The translations under genes and the position numbers were made by a program. Below, in pieces: positions 1 through 7,270 of a stretch of 64,000 nt of DNA (within the stretch, counting starts at the first letter, position 1; each line of letters starts with the position of its first letter). Under the pieces are notes generated by a model, which searched no databases, had not been told where the DNA came from, and saw only the letters and a program-made list of their open reading frames with translations. Location of the stretch: assembly GCA_017417315.1 (NCBI GenBank), contig JAFPZK010000053.1, positions 1 to 64,000 of the forward strand, given 5' to 3'. The stretch is from Bacteroidales bacterium. GTDB taxonomy: Bacteria > Bacteroidota > Bacteroidia > Bacteroidales > UBA3824.

Positions 1-155
1 AGAAGTTTCTCACGTTTCTAAAATCAAGAAAAGCATAACGCTTTCGTTTGTTAATAATTTTATATGTCGGATTTTGGGGGTAAAAAGCCAAATATCCGAA
101 GGCAAAATTAAAAATTTTTTTCAGTAAAAAAACTAAAAAAACTGTTTTTTTTTTT

Positions 156-163
156 TATTTTTG
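156..163 (+). promoter_or_regulatory. -7 box of the first toxin-antitoxin operon
   Basis: TATTTTTG matches the Bacteroidota -7 consensus TAnnTTTG and lies 19 bases before the ATG at 182. No convincing -33 TTG is visible in the A/T-rich run upstream. A TTG start at 161 would fall inside this box, so it was discarded. Nothing coding was seen in bases 1-155. Confidence 0.5.
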
Positions 164-181
164 CGGAAAATACTTTTTATT

Positions 182-517
182 ATGGAGCAAACATTAACAA
201 AAAAGAAAAAAAAGGCGGTTTCAAAAGAAAAACATCTTGAAACGTTGTCATTGACATATAACCCGAATGACAGAGCAACAATTGCAATTATAAAAATGAT
301 AGAGAATTGCGGATTGTTTAACGTGGTATATGATTTTGATGATGAAGATTATTCGGACTATGAAGGGTCTTTAGAGCCGTACACAATGGAAGAAATCAAT
401 GCAATGATTGATGAAGCGGAAAAAGAATCCGCTAATGGAGATTTTGTGAATAATGAAGATTTGTTTAAGGAACTTTTTGAAATGAAATTACATGGCAATG
501 AAAATTGTGTGGCTTAA
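182..517 (+). CDS. antitoxin of a ParE/RelE-type toxin-antitoxin pair
   Basis: A 111-residue, strongly acidic protein with a lysine-rich N-terminus (residues 7-15). Its 3' end overlaps the ParE/RelE-like toxin gene that follows, the usual antitoxin-then-toxin arrangement. Antitoxins of this kind bind and neutralise the toxin and usually repress their own operon. No recognisable DNA-binding fold is obvious, so the call rests mainly on position, size and charge. The middle (MEEINAMIDEAEKESANGDF) resembles the short acidic helical antitoxins common in Bacteroidota. The ATG at 182 was chosen because the upstream TTG sits in the promoter. Confidence 0.6.
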   Translation: MEQTLTKKKKKAVSKEKHLETLSLTYNPNDRATIAIIKMIENCGLFNVVYDFDDEDYSDYEGSLEPYTMEEINAMIDEAEKESANGDFVNNEDLFKELFEMKLHGNENCVA

Positions 518-815
518 AAAATCTGAATCTCAAGTTATTCGGACAACAAATTATATTTTAACAAAATTTGGTGAAACTTCAAAACAAAAATTTGTTGAAA
601 AAGTATACCATATTGTTGAATTATTACGCAAAAATCCAGAAATGGGACGTATTGAACCTCTTTTGGCTGATAGAGTAATTACGTATAGGAGTATTATTGT
701 CAATAAAATAAACAAAATAGTTTACCGTATCAAAGATAATGAAACAATTGAAATAGTGGCTTTTTGGAATTTAAGACGTGAGCCGAAATTTCTTGCAAAT
801 CAAGTCAAAAAATAA
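498..815 (+). CDS. ParE/RelE-family toxin
   Basis: A 105-residue basic protein with the ParE/RelE plan: MKIVWLKKSE beta strand, two long helices, a KNPEMGRIEP loop, then IVNKINKIVYRI and a final FWNLRREP strand. It aligns over its whole length with the second toxin at 3131-3448 (MKIVW start, NPxxGK/R loop, VYRI/VYYV, RR(E/D)P end). That alignment favours ATG 498 over ATG 492. Members inhibit gyrase (ParE) or cleave mRNA (RelE); the sequence does not show which. It ends only 2 bases before the dnaG start, so primase is probably cotranscribed with this pair. Confidence 0.75.
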   Translation: MKIVWLKKSESQVIRTTNYILTKFGETSKQKFVEKVYHIVELLRKNPEMGRIEPLLADRVITYRSIIVNKINKIVYRIKDNETIEIVAFWNLRREPKFLANQVKK

Positions 816-817
816 TT

Positions 818-2830
818 ATGATAATTGACCAAGATACCGTACAAAAAATACTTGATTCTGCTCAAATCCTTGATGTCGTTCAGGATTTTATGTCCCTGAA
901 ACGTCGCGGAACTAACTATATTGGGTGTTGTCCGTTTCATAACGAAAAAACACCTTCGCTTTCTGTTTCCCCTGCTAAAAATATTTTCAAGTGCTTCGGT
1001 TGCGGCGCGTCAGGCTCGCCCGTAACTTTCGTCATGAAACACGAAAACATGACATATCCCGAAGCCCTAAAATATCTCGCTAAAAAATACAATATCACCG
1101 TTCAGGAAAAAGAATTTACGAACGAAGAAAAGCAGGAGTACGAAGAACGCGAAAGTATGAATATCGTAAACCAATTCGCACAAACTTTTTTCTCCGAACA
1201 ATTAAAAAACACAGAAGAGGGCAGAAATATCGCTTTAACATATTTTCAAGAACGCGGATTCCGCCCCGACACAATAGAAAAATTTCAATTAGGATATTCT
1301 CCGACCAATAGGCAAGCACTTGTAAATGAAGCAACTAAAAAAGGCTATCAAACTAAATTTTTAGTCAAAACTGGTCTTATAATCGAAAAAGAAGACGGTT
1401 ATAAATTTGACAGATTTACGGGGCGTGTAATGTTTCCGATTCACGGAATTTCGGGCAAAGTCGTGGCTTTCGGCGGTCGAATTATGACCAATGACAAAAA
1501 ACAGGCAAAATACGTAAATTCTCCAGAATCAGAGGTTTATCACAAAAGTCAAGTCCTTTACGGAATTTATCAGGCAAAAGCAGAAATAGTTAGAAGAGAC
1601 AAATGTTATCTTTGTGAAGGTTATTGCGACGTTATTTCCATGCATCAATCGGGCGTAACAAACACCGTCGCATCGTCAGGAACGTCCCTCACACCGGGGC
1701 AAATATCTGTTATTAAGCGTTTTACAAGTAATTTGACGGTGATTTATGACGGCGACCCGGCAGGAATAAAAGCCTCGCTAAGAGGTATAGATTTGATTCT
1801 TGAACAAGATATAAATGTAAAAGTTGTTTTACTTCCCGAACCCGAAGACCCCGATTCTTTCGCACGAACTCATACGCCGACAGAATTGCAGGAATATATT
1901 GACAGTCACGAAGAAGATTTTATAAAATTCAAGACGAGAATTTTGCTGAAAGATGCCGAAGACCCCTTGAAAAAATCAGAGGTCGTAAACAGCATAATCG
2001 GTTCAATATCAAAGATTTCCAACGCCGTAACGCGCTCGTTTTATATCAAAGAATGTTCAAAACTTCTTGACGTTAAAGAAGATGCACTTTATGCCGAAAC
2101 GGGGAAAACGCTAAAAAAACATCACGACGATGAAATAAAACAACGTGTTCGTCAAGGCATGAATTTAGGCGAAAACACCACGCCTCCTTCGCCGGAAAAC
2201 GATAGAGAAAACCCTGAAAATCAAAATATTACCGATAGGGCAGGGGAGGATGGAAAACTGCCCGGTTTTATCAATAACGTTTATGCGGAAATCGAAGAAC
2301 GCGAAATCGTCAACTATCTAATAAATTACGGAAGCCTTGAATATGAGCGTATTACAGACCCCGCTTCGGGCGTTGAACAATCCGTCAATGTCGCAACGTA
2401 TATAATCAGCGAAATGTTGAACGAGGAAATGGAGTTCAAAAACTTGATTTACAAGCAGATTTTTGAAGATTATAAAACCCATTTATTTGAAAATCAGCCT
2501 ATTGACACGAACTATTTTCTTAACAATGCAGACGAAAAAATTCGCAATTTAGCCTCACAAATGGTTATTCCGAAAGATACCGTCAGCAAGATTTGGGAGC
2601 GCAGAGGGGCAGTTTGTGCCACGCCGGAAGAAACTTTCAAAGGGGACATTCCGAAATCTATTCTCACTTACAAACTGAAAATCATTCAATTAGCCTCGAA
2701 AGAAACTCTTGACAAACTCAAAGACAAAAGTCTTAGTTTTGAAGAACAAATGCAGATAATTCAAAACTGTAAACAATTGAAAGAGGTAGAGATGTTATTG
2801 TCAAAAAATTTAAAAAGGATAATAATTTAA
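818..2830 (+). CDS. dnaG: DNA primase
   Basis: DnaG makes the RNA primers for DNA replication. The 670-residue protein has the N-terminal CHC2 zinc-binding domain (C38, H41, C59, C62). It then has the RNA polymerase core and a TOPRIM domain whose acidic residues are visible as LCEGYCDV (Glu near 267) and YDGDPAG (Asp near 311). The C-terminal region beyond about residue 430 is the diverged helicase-binding part. Length is normal for the phylum. The ATG lies 2 bases after the toxin stop codon with no room for a promoter between them, so expression is probably tied to the toxin-antitoxin operon or to a promoter inside it. Confidence 0.97.
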   Translation: MIIDQDTVQKILDSAQILDVVQDFMSLKRRGTNYIGCCPFHNEKTPSLSVSPAKNIFKCFGCGASGSPVTFVMKHENMTYPEALKYLAKKYNITVQEKEFTNEEKQEYEERESMNIVNQFAQTFFSEQLKNTEEGRNIALTYFQERGFRPDTIEKFQLGYSPTNRQALVNEATKKGYQTKFLVKTGLIIEKEDGYKFDRFTGRVMFPIHGISGKVVAFGGRIMTNDKKQAKYVNSPESEVYHKSQVLYGIYQAKAEIVRRDKCYLCEGYCDVISMHQSGVTNTVASSGTSLTPGQISVIKRFTSNLTVIYDGDPAGIKASLRGIDLILEQDINVKVVLLPEPEDPDSFARTHTPTELQEYIDSHEEDFIKFKTRILLKDAEDPLKKSEVVNSIIGSISKISNAVTRSFYIKECSKLLDVKEDALYAETGKTLKKHHDDEIKQRVRQGMNLGENTTPPSPENDRENPENQNITDRAGEDGKLPGFINNVYAEIEEREIVNYLINYGSLEYERITDPASGVEQSVNVATYIISEMLNEEMEFKNLIYKQIFEDYKTHLFENQPIDTNYFLNNADEKIRNLASQMVIPKDTVSKIWERRGAVCATPEETFKGDIPKSILTYKLKIIQLASKETLDKLKDKSLSFEEQMQIIQNCKQLKEVEMLLSKNLKRIII

Positions 2831-2897
2831 ACAAACTCATACAAATAATGAAAAAATTATTTATAAATTTGCGCTTAAATTATAATTTGACAAGTTT

Positions 2898-3134
2898 ATG
2901 GATACAAAACCTCTAATAAATCTTTGCGATTACCTTTTGGCGACACTTTCACAAGAGGATTTGCTGTATGTAATCGGTGTTTTAGAAAAAAATACCCAAA
3001 AACGTTATACACTAAAAGAATATCAACAAATGGTTGAAAACGGAAGACTTCAAGCCGAAAGAGGAGAAGTGTATTCAACCGATGAAGTAATGCGTATGTG
3101 TATGGAAGACGAATTGGAATTGGAGGCTGTATGA
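2898..3134 (+). CDS. antitoxin of the second ParE/RelE-type pair
   Basis: A 78-residue acidic protein directly ahead of a ParE/RelE-like toxin, sharing an ATGA stop/start overlap with it at 3131-3134. The C-terminal half (YQQMVENGRLQAERGEVYS, then DEVMRMCMEDELELEAV) looks like the helical, acidic toxin-wrapping tail of such antitoxins. A TAAATTTG -7 box at 2864-2871 suggests its own promoter after dnaG. Sequence similarity to the first antitoxin is low although the toxins are clear paralogues. Function is inferred from operon position. Confidence 0.65.
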   Translation: MDTKPLINLCDYLLATLSQEDLLYVIGVLEKNTQKRYTLKEYQQMVENGRLQAERGEVYSTDEVMRMCMEDELELEAV

Positions 3135-3448
3135 AAATTGTTTGGGCAAAACAAGCAAGTAAATCTGCAAAAGAAATTGCATTGTACATAAATAAAAGTT
3201 TTGGCACAAAAGCAAAACATGAGTTTTTATCCGCTATCAATGATATGATAAAAAAACTCGAACAAAATCCTTTAATAGGAAAACTTGACCCTTATATGGA
3301 AGGATTTGCTGTTGAATATAGATGTGTATTCGTTCAAAGGCTAAGCAAAGTTGTGTATTATGTTGACGGTAATAAAGTTACAATCGTTGCTTTTACAGAT
3401 GCACGTCGCGACCCTATCAATATCGCATCACAAATACTGCAAAATTGA
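3131..3448 (+). CDS. ParE/RelE-family toxin, paralogue of the first
   Basis: A 105-residue protein beginning MKIVWAKQASKSAKEIALYI, with the helix pair, QNPLIGKLDP loop, VVYYVDGNKVTIVAF strands and an RRDP end typical of ParE/RelE toxins. It is the same length as the toxin at 498-815 and colinear with it. The start is fixed by the ATGA overlap with the antitoxin; an upstream in-frame ATG at 3098 would lie deep inside the antitoxin. It ends 6 bases before the stop of the convergent mqnC gene, so the two genes run almost into each other. Confidence 0.75.
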   Translation: MKIVWAKQASKSAKEIALYINKSFGTKAKHEFLSAINDMIKKLEQNPLIGKLDPYMEGFAVEYRCVFVQRLSKVVYYVDGNKVTIVAFTDARRDPINIASQILQN

Positions 3449-3454
3449 AAAATG

Positions 3455-4552
3455 TCAAGCCAAAAACTCATACCTTGAATTTCTCTGCCTCGGTTCAAAA
3501 CCTGCCTCTCTGATTGCGATGACCATTTCGTTTTCGTCTAACGAATAATTTGCGCCCGCAGCCGAAACAACGTGTTCCTCCATCATTATCGAGCCGAAAT
3601 CGTTAGCACCGGAATGTAAACAAACTTGTCCGGCTGACTTTCCGACTGTCAGCCAAGAAGCCTGAATATTCTTTATGTTACAGAGCATCAAACGACTAAC
3701 CGCAATCATTCGGATATATTCTTCTGACGAAATTTCAGGAAATTTTCCAAATTCTTTTTCCAATCTCGTGCCTTTGCTGTAAAACGGCCACGGAATAAAA
3801 GTTATGAAACCTTCACTTCCGGCTGGTCTTTTTGCCTGAACCTCACGAAGTTTCACCAAATGCTCCATACGCTCACGCAAAGTTTCAACATGTCCGAAAA
3901 CCATCGTCGCAGAGGTCGGAAGATTAAGACAATGAGCCTCGTGCATAACGTCAAGCCATTCCTGAGCAGTACATTTTGCCGGTGAAATTATTTTTCTAAC
4001 CCTGTCAACAAGAATTTCAGCACCCGCGCCGGGCAGGGAATCAAGACCGTATTTATGTAAAGTTTCAAGTACTTCTTTATAAGTTTTGCCGGATTTTTTG
4101 CTGATATACGCGATTTCTGCGGGACCCAAAGCATGAAGAATTACTCCCGGAAAAGTCTTTTTCAACTCAGAAAACAATTCACAATAAAAATCCAAACCAA
4201 AATCAGGATTCATGCCGCCTTGAAGCAAAACCTGACGTCCGCCTATTTTAAAAAGTTCCGAAATTTTTTGCTTATACTCCTCCATCGTTGTTACAAAAGC
4301 CTCAGGAGAGTTTTTTGAACGCGAAAAATTACAAAACTTACATCTCGTAACGCATATATTTGAAAGGTTGATGTTACGGTCGATTATCCAGCCGACTTTA
4401 TTACGGTTTTCTGCCGGACGGAGTTTGTTTTTAACCTCGTTAGCGCAAAAACTAAGCAAGGCAAGAGGCGCGTTCAAAAACAAAAACTCACCTTCTTCGG
4501 CTGTAATCGGTTGTAATTCAAGGGCTTTATTTAAAATTTCTTCAACGTTCAT
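3455..4552 (-). CDS. mqnC: cyclic dehypoxanthinyl futalosine synthase (menaquinone biosynthesis)
   Basis: A radical-SAM enzyme that cyclises dehypoxanthine futalosine in the futalosine pathway to menaquinone. The 365 residues carry the [4Fe-4S]/SAM motif CxxxCxxC at C67, C71 and C74, preceded by IIDRNINLSNIC. That context, and GANDFGSIMMEEHVV near the C-terminus, distinguish MqnC from the related aminofutalosine synthase MqnE. Length is normal. It lies 13 bases downstream of the DUF481 gene on the same strand and is probably cotranscribed. The other mqn genes are not in this window. Confidence 0.9.
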   Translation of the reverse strand: MNVEEILNKALELQPITAEEGEFLFLNAPLALLSFCANEVKNKLRPAENRNKVGWIIDRNINLSNICVTRCKFCNFSRSKNSPEAFVTTMEEYKQKISELFKIGGRQVLLQGGMNPDFGLDFYCELFSELKKTFPGVILHALGPAEIAYISKKSGKTYKEVLETLHKYGLDSLPGAGAEILVDRVRKIISPAKCTAQEWLDVMHEAHCLNLPTSATMVFGHVETLRERMEHLVKLREVQAKRPAGSEGFITFIPWPFYSKGTRLEKEFGKFPEISSEEYIRMIAVSRLMLCNIKNIQASWLTVGKSAGQVCLHSGANDFGSIMMEEHVVSAAGANYSLDENEMVIAIREAGFEPRQRNSRYEFLA

Positions 4553-4565
4553 AACAAAAAATTTT

Positions 4566-5288
4566 TTACAACTTCAATTTTAGAGAAACCTCCGTCGAAA
4601 TATCATAGTTTTTATAATCCTCAGTCGGAAGTTTGCTGCGGTATTCGTAATTAAAACTTACTTCAAGAAAAAGTTTCGTCGTGATTTTACTCGATAATTT
4701 CGTCGAAGAATTAACTATATAGTCAGAAAAATCTTTCAGCGAAGGTTGATAAAACGTGCTGTGTCCGATAAAAAAATTATCACCGATTTTCTGCTTAATT
4801 TTCGGACGGACAGACAAACGAAAAACCTCTCTGTCAAGTTTGTTTTCTTCGGGCGTGTAGTCCACATTGTCATAAACCACCGCCAAACTTACTGAATAAT
4901 CGCAGGTGTCCTTTTTAGTGAAAATTCTGTACTTAAAACCTGTTAACGCACTGATTTTAAAGTCATAACCCTTATATTCGTTTGTTAAAACCTCCGTAGA
5001 TACAAACGGAGAAAACTTTCCGTACTGAAACAAATCAAAGTTAAGTCCGGCACTAAAACCTTTGTTCGTTTCTTTCTCGTCCTCCTTTTGATAAACGAAC
5101 TTATAGTTCAAATTAGTAGAAATCAAACTGTCGTTACGTTCAAGTTCGGCATAGTTTTTCAGGGCAAAGTTGTCAACGTTTCCCGAATTTTGTGTCATAC
5201 CCGCGCCGAGTTCAAAATTCCAACGCTTCTGCGCCGCACAATTCAATGTCAACGCAATAAAAACCAATGTAATAGATAGTTTCATCAT
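4566..5288 (-). CDS. DUF481 outer-membrane beta-barrel protein
   Basis: A 240-residue protein with an N-terminal signal peptide (cleavage near CAAQ-KRW). The rest is alternating hydrophobic/polar beta strands ending in the aromatic/leucine-terminated strand typical of outer-membrane barrels (ISTEVSLKLKL). The pattern matches the DUF481 family of salt-stress-induced outer-membrane proteins. Substrate or ligand is unknown. It is first in a two-gene minus-strand unit with mqnC. Its candidate promoter overlaps the one for the divergent flippase gene. Confidence 0.7.
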   Translation of the reverse strand: MMKLSITLVFIALTLNCAAQKRWNFELGAGMTQNSGNVDNFALKNYAELERNDSLISTNLNYKFVYQKEDEKETNKGFSAGLNFDLFQYGKFSPFVSTEVLTNEYKGYDFKISALTGFKYRIFTKKDTCDYSVSLAVVYDNVDYTPEENKLDREVFRLSVRPKIKQKIGDNFFIGHSTFYQPSLKDFSDYIVNSSTKLSSKITTKLFLEVSFNYEYRSKLPTEDYKNYDISTEVSLKLKL

Positions 5289-5307
5289 CAGATAAACCGC
5301 AAAAAAA

Positions 5308-5346
5308 TTTGCGCAAAATTAAAAAATAAATTATACTTTTGCAAAA
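5308..5346. promoter_or_regulatory. overlapping divergent promoters
   Basis: On the plus strand a TTTG at 5308-5311 and TACTTTTG at 5334-5341 serve the flippase gene. On the minus strand the complement of 5342-5345 (TTTG) and of 5314-5321 (TAATTTTG, 20-bp spacer) serve the DUF481/mqnC unit. The two promoters occupy the same about 40 bp, so polymerase cannot bind both at once. Confidence 0.55.
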
Positions 5347-5359
5347 TTGTTATAAACAA

Positions 5360-6814
5360 ATGGGAAAAATAAAACAACTCGCTTCTCAAACCTTTATTTA
5401 CGGTTTGAGTTCTATCGTCGGACGGCTTTTGAATTACTTGTTAGTGCCGCTCTATACCCGCGTTTTTGTACCGGGCGAATATGGAATCATCACAGAATTA
5501 TACACTTACGTTACTTTTTTGATGATTCTGTTAACATACGGAATGGAAACCGGATATTTCTATTTTACAAAAACTGAAAACAATCCCGATAAAGTATTTT
5601 CAACAGCCGCAACCTCTTTATTTATAACGAGTTCGCTATTTGTAGGGTTAGGGCTGATGTTTTCGGGCAGTATTGCTGAGGTTTTGGATTATCAAAACCA
5701 CGTAAATTATATTTCACTTTTCGTGATAATTTTAGGTTTAGACGCTTTTACGTCGATTCCCTTTGCCCGACTCCGTCAACAGAACAAAGCCCTAAAATTC
5801 GGCATTTTTAAACTGATTAACATCTCAATTAATATCGGCCTGAATTTGTTTTTTATTCTCTATCTTCCTAAAACAGGCGGATACGATGAAAATTTCGGCG
5901 TAGGATATGTGTTTTTGTCTAATTTGATTGCAAGCGGAGTAACATTGCTACTTTTTGTGCCGGATTTTTTTAAAGTTAAATACGGTTTTGATTTTGCGCT
6001 TTTGAAAAAAATGCTCGTATATTCTCTGCCGCTTTTGGTTTCGGGCTTAGCGGGCATGATTAACGAGTTTTTTGACAGAGTTTCAATAAAATTCTTTTAC
6101 ACGATTCCTGACGGAATAACTGATGCAAACAATTATATTCTTAGCGAATTAGGTATTTACGGTGCAAACGCTAAAATTGCCGTTTTAATGACACTTTTTA
6201 TACAGTGTTTCAGATATTCTGCCGACCCGTTTTTCTTTTCAAACAAAGGTGCAAAAGATTTTAACGAACTTTTTGCAAAAGTTAATAAATATCTGCTCGT
6301 GTTCGGGCTGTTTATTTTTTTAGGAATAATGTTTTATTTGGACATCATCAAGCACTTTATTAATTCTACATATTGGGACGGCTTGAAAGTTGTGCCTTAT
6401 CTTTTGATAGGACATTTATTAGTAGGAATGGTTTATTTACAATCGTTTTGGTATAAACTTAACTCAAAAACGGTTTACGGAATTTATATTTTTGTAATCG
6501 GAGCGGTTGTAACGATTGTTTTGAATTATATTTTCGTTCCTAAGTTCGGTTACACGGCATGCGCGGTTGCAAATGTTGTTTGTTACCTTATAATGTTGAT
6601 AATCACGTTTTTATGGGGACGGAAATATCTTCCTTGCACATACGATTTTAAGAACATTTTTTTGTATTTAGGTTTAACGGCAGGATTTTATGCTGTATCG
6701 CTTTTTGTAAACAATATAGTTGTTAACACGGTTTTGTTAGCGGTCTTTGCAGCGGTTGTTATAAAAAGAGAAAATCTTTGGGACTTACTCCGGAAAAAAG
6801 TTCTTCGGAAATAA
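5360..6814 (+). CDS. polysaccharide flippase, MOP superfamily (Wzx-like)
   Basis: An integral membrane protein of 484 residues with about 12-14 hydrophobic segments. The conserved beginning (LASQTFIYGLSSIVGRLLNYLLVPLYTRVF followed by GEYG) is that of lipopolysaccharide or polysaccharide exporters of the MOP superfamily. Such proteins flip lipid-linked oligosaccharide units across the inner membrane. No glycosyltransferase genes adjoin it, so the substrate cannot be guessed. ATG 5360 is used because an in-frame start at 5339 would lie inside the -7 box at 5334-5341. It ends just before the candidate origin region. Confidence 0.85.
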   Translation: MGKIKQLASQTFIYGLSSIVGRLLNYLLVPLYTRVFVPGEYGIITELYTYVTFLMILLTYGMETGYFYFTKTENNPDKVFSTAATSLFITSSLFVGLGLMFSGSIAEVLDYQNHVNYISLFVIILGLDAFTSIPFARLRQQNKALKFGIFKLINISINIGLNLFFILYLPKTGGYDENFGVGYVFLSNLIASGVTLLLFVPDFFKVKYGFDFALLKKMLVYSLPLLVSGLAGMINEFFDRVSIKFFYTIPDGITDANNYILSELGIYGANAKIAVLMTLFIQCFRYSADPFFFSNKGAKDFNELFAKVNKYLLVFGLFIFLGIMFYLDIIKHFINSTYWDGLKVVPYLLIGHLLVGMVYLQSFWYKLNSKTVYGIYIFVIGAVVTIVLNYIFVPKFGYTACAVANVVCYLIMLIITFLWGRKYLPCTYDFKNIFLYLGLTAGFYAVSLFVNNIVVNTVLLAVFAAVVIKRENLWDLLRKKVLRK

Positions 6815-7270
6815 GTTTTTCTGACCTCTTTTCACAAATCAGTTCTGCGAAAAATAATTATAATATATTTTTTTTTAAAATTTTATTATGATTATTATAT
6901 GTTGTTGAAAGTGTTGATAACTTATTTAATTGGTTGATAATTAATATTTTAGTTATTGAATAATGTGTGTTGATGATTGTTGATAATTTTGTGATTGTTT
7001 GTAAAAAATGTTGATAATTTTTTCTCTTGAAAAACTTTTTCACAATTTTCAACAACTTATCCTCACTTATCAACACTTTTTAAACTATTGTTCAACACCT
7101 TATTCACACATATTGTTGATAACTTCTGTAACTTACTGATTAATTGTGCGTTAATATGTTAATTAATATGTGAAAAAATGTTTTTTTTGAAAAATAATTT
7201 TTTCTAATCCGTGTTTTATTTATAATTTTGTGAATTAATACATTGGGTTGTTATGCGGTAAGAAAAAATT
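6815..7270. other. candidate chromosomal replication origin (oriC)
   Basis: A 456-bp gene-free, very AT-rich stretch crowded with DnaA-box-like 9-mers. TTATTCACA at 7100-7108 fits the TTATNCACA consensus exactly. The one-mismatch form TTATCAACA or its complement occurs at 6912-6920, 6978-6986, 7009-7017, 7067-7075 and 7114-7122. Weaker versions lie at 6932-6940, 6968-6976, 7046-7054 and 7057-7065. Boxes left of about 7020 face mostly one way and those to the right mostly the other. Flanking T/A tracts (6845-6890, 7150-7250) could serve as unwinding elements. mnmG, often an origin neighbour, is 7.7 kb away, and parS-like sites follow. dnaA itself is absent. The minus-strand reading frame at 6858-7076 is not considered a gene. 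Confidence 0.55.

Noticed and set aside
2896..3240. A 114-codon minus-strand reading frame over the second toxin-antitoxin pair
   Set aside because: It is antisense to two overlapping plus-strand genes with family similarity; its translation has no recognisable features.
3455..4552. Aminofutalosine synthase (mqnE) as the identity of the radical-SAM gene
   Set aside because: DRNIN before the first cysteine and GANDFGSIMMEE near the end are MqnC features.
5339..5359. Longer start for the flippase gene
   Set aside because: It lies inside the -7 box TACTTTTG, so it would not be transcribed as a leader.
6858..7076. A 72-codon minus-strand reading frame in the gap after the flippase gene
   Set aside because: Low-complexity Asn/Ile/Lys/Leu/Ser translation created by the DnaA-box-like repeats; no promoter or start context.
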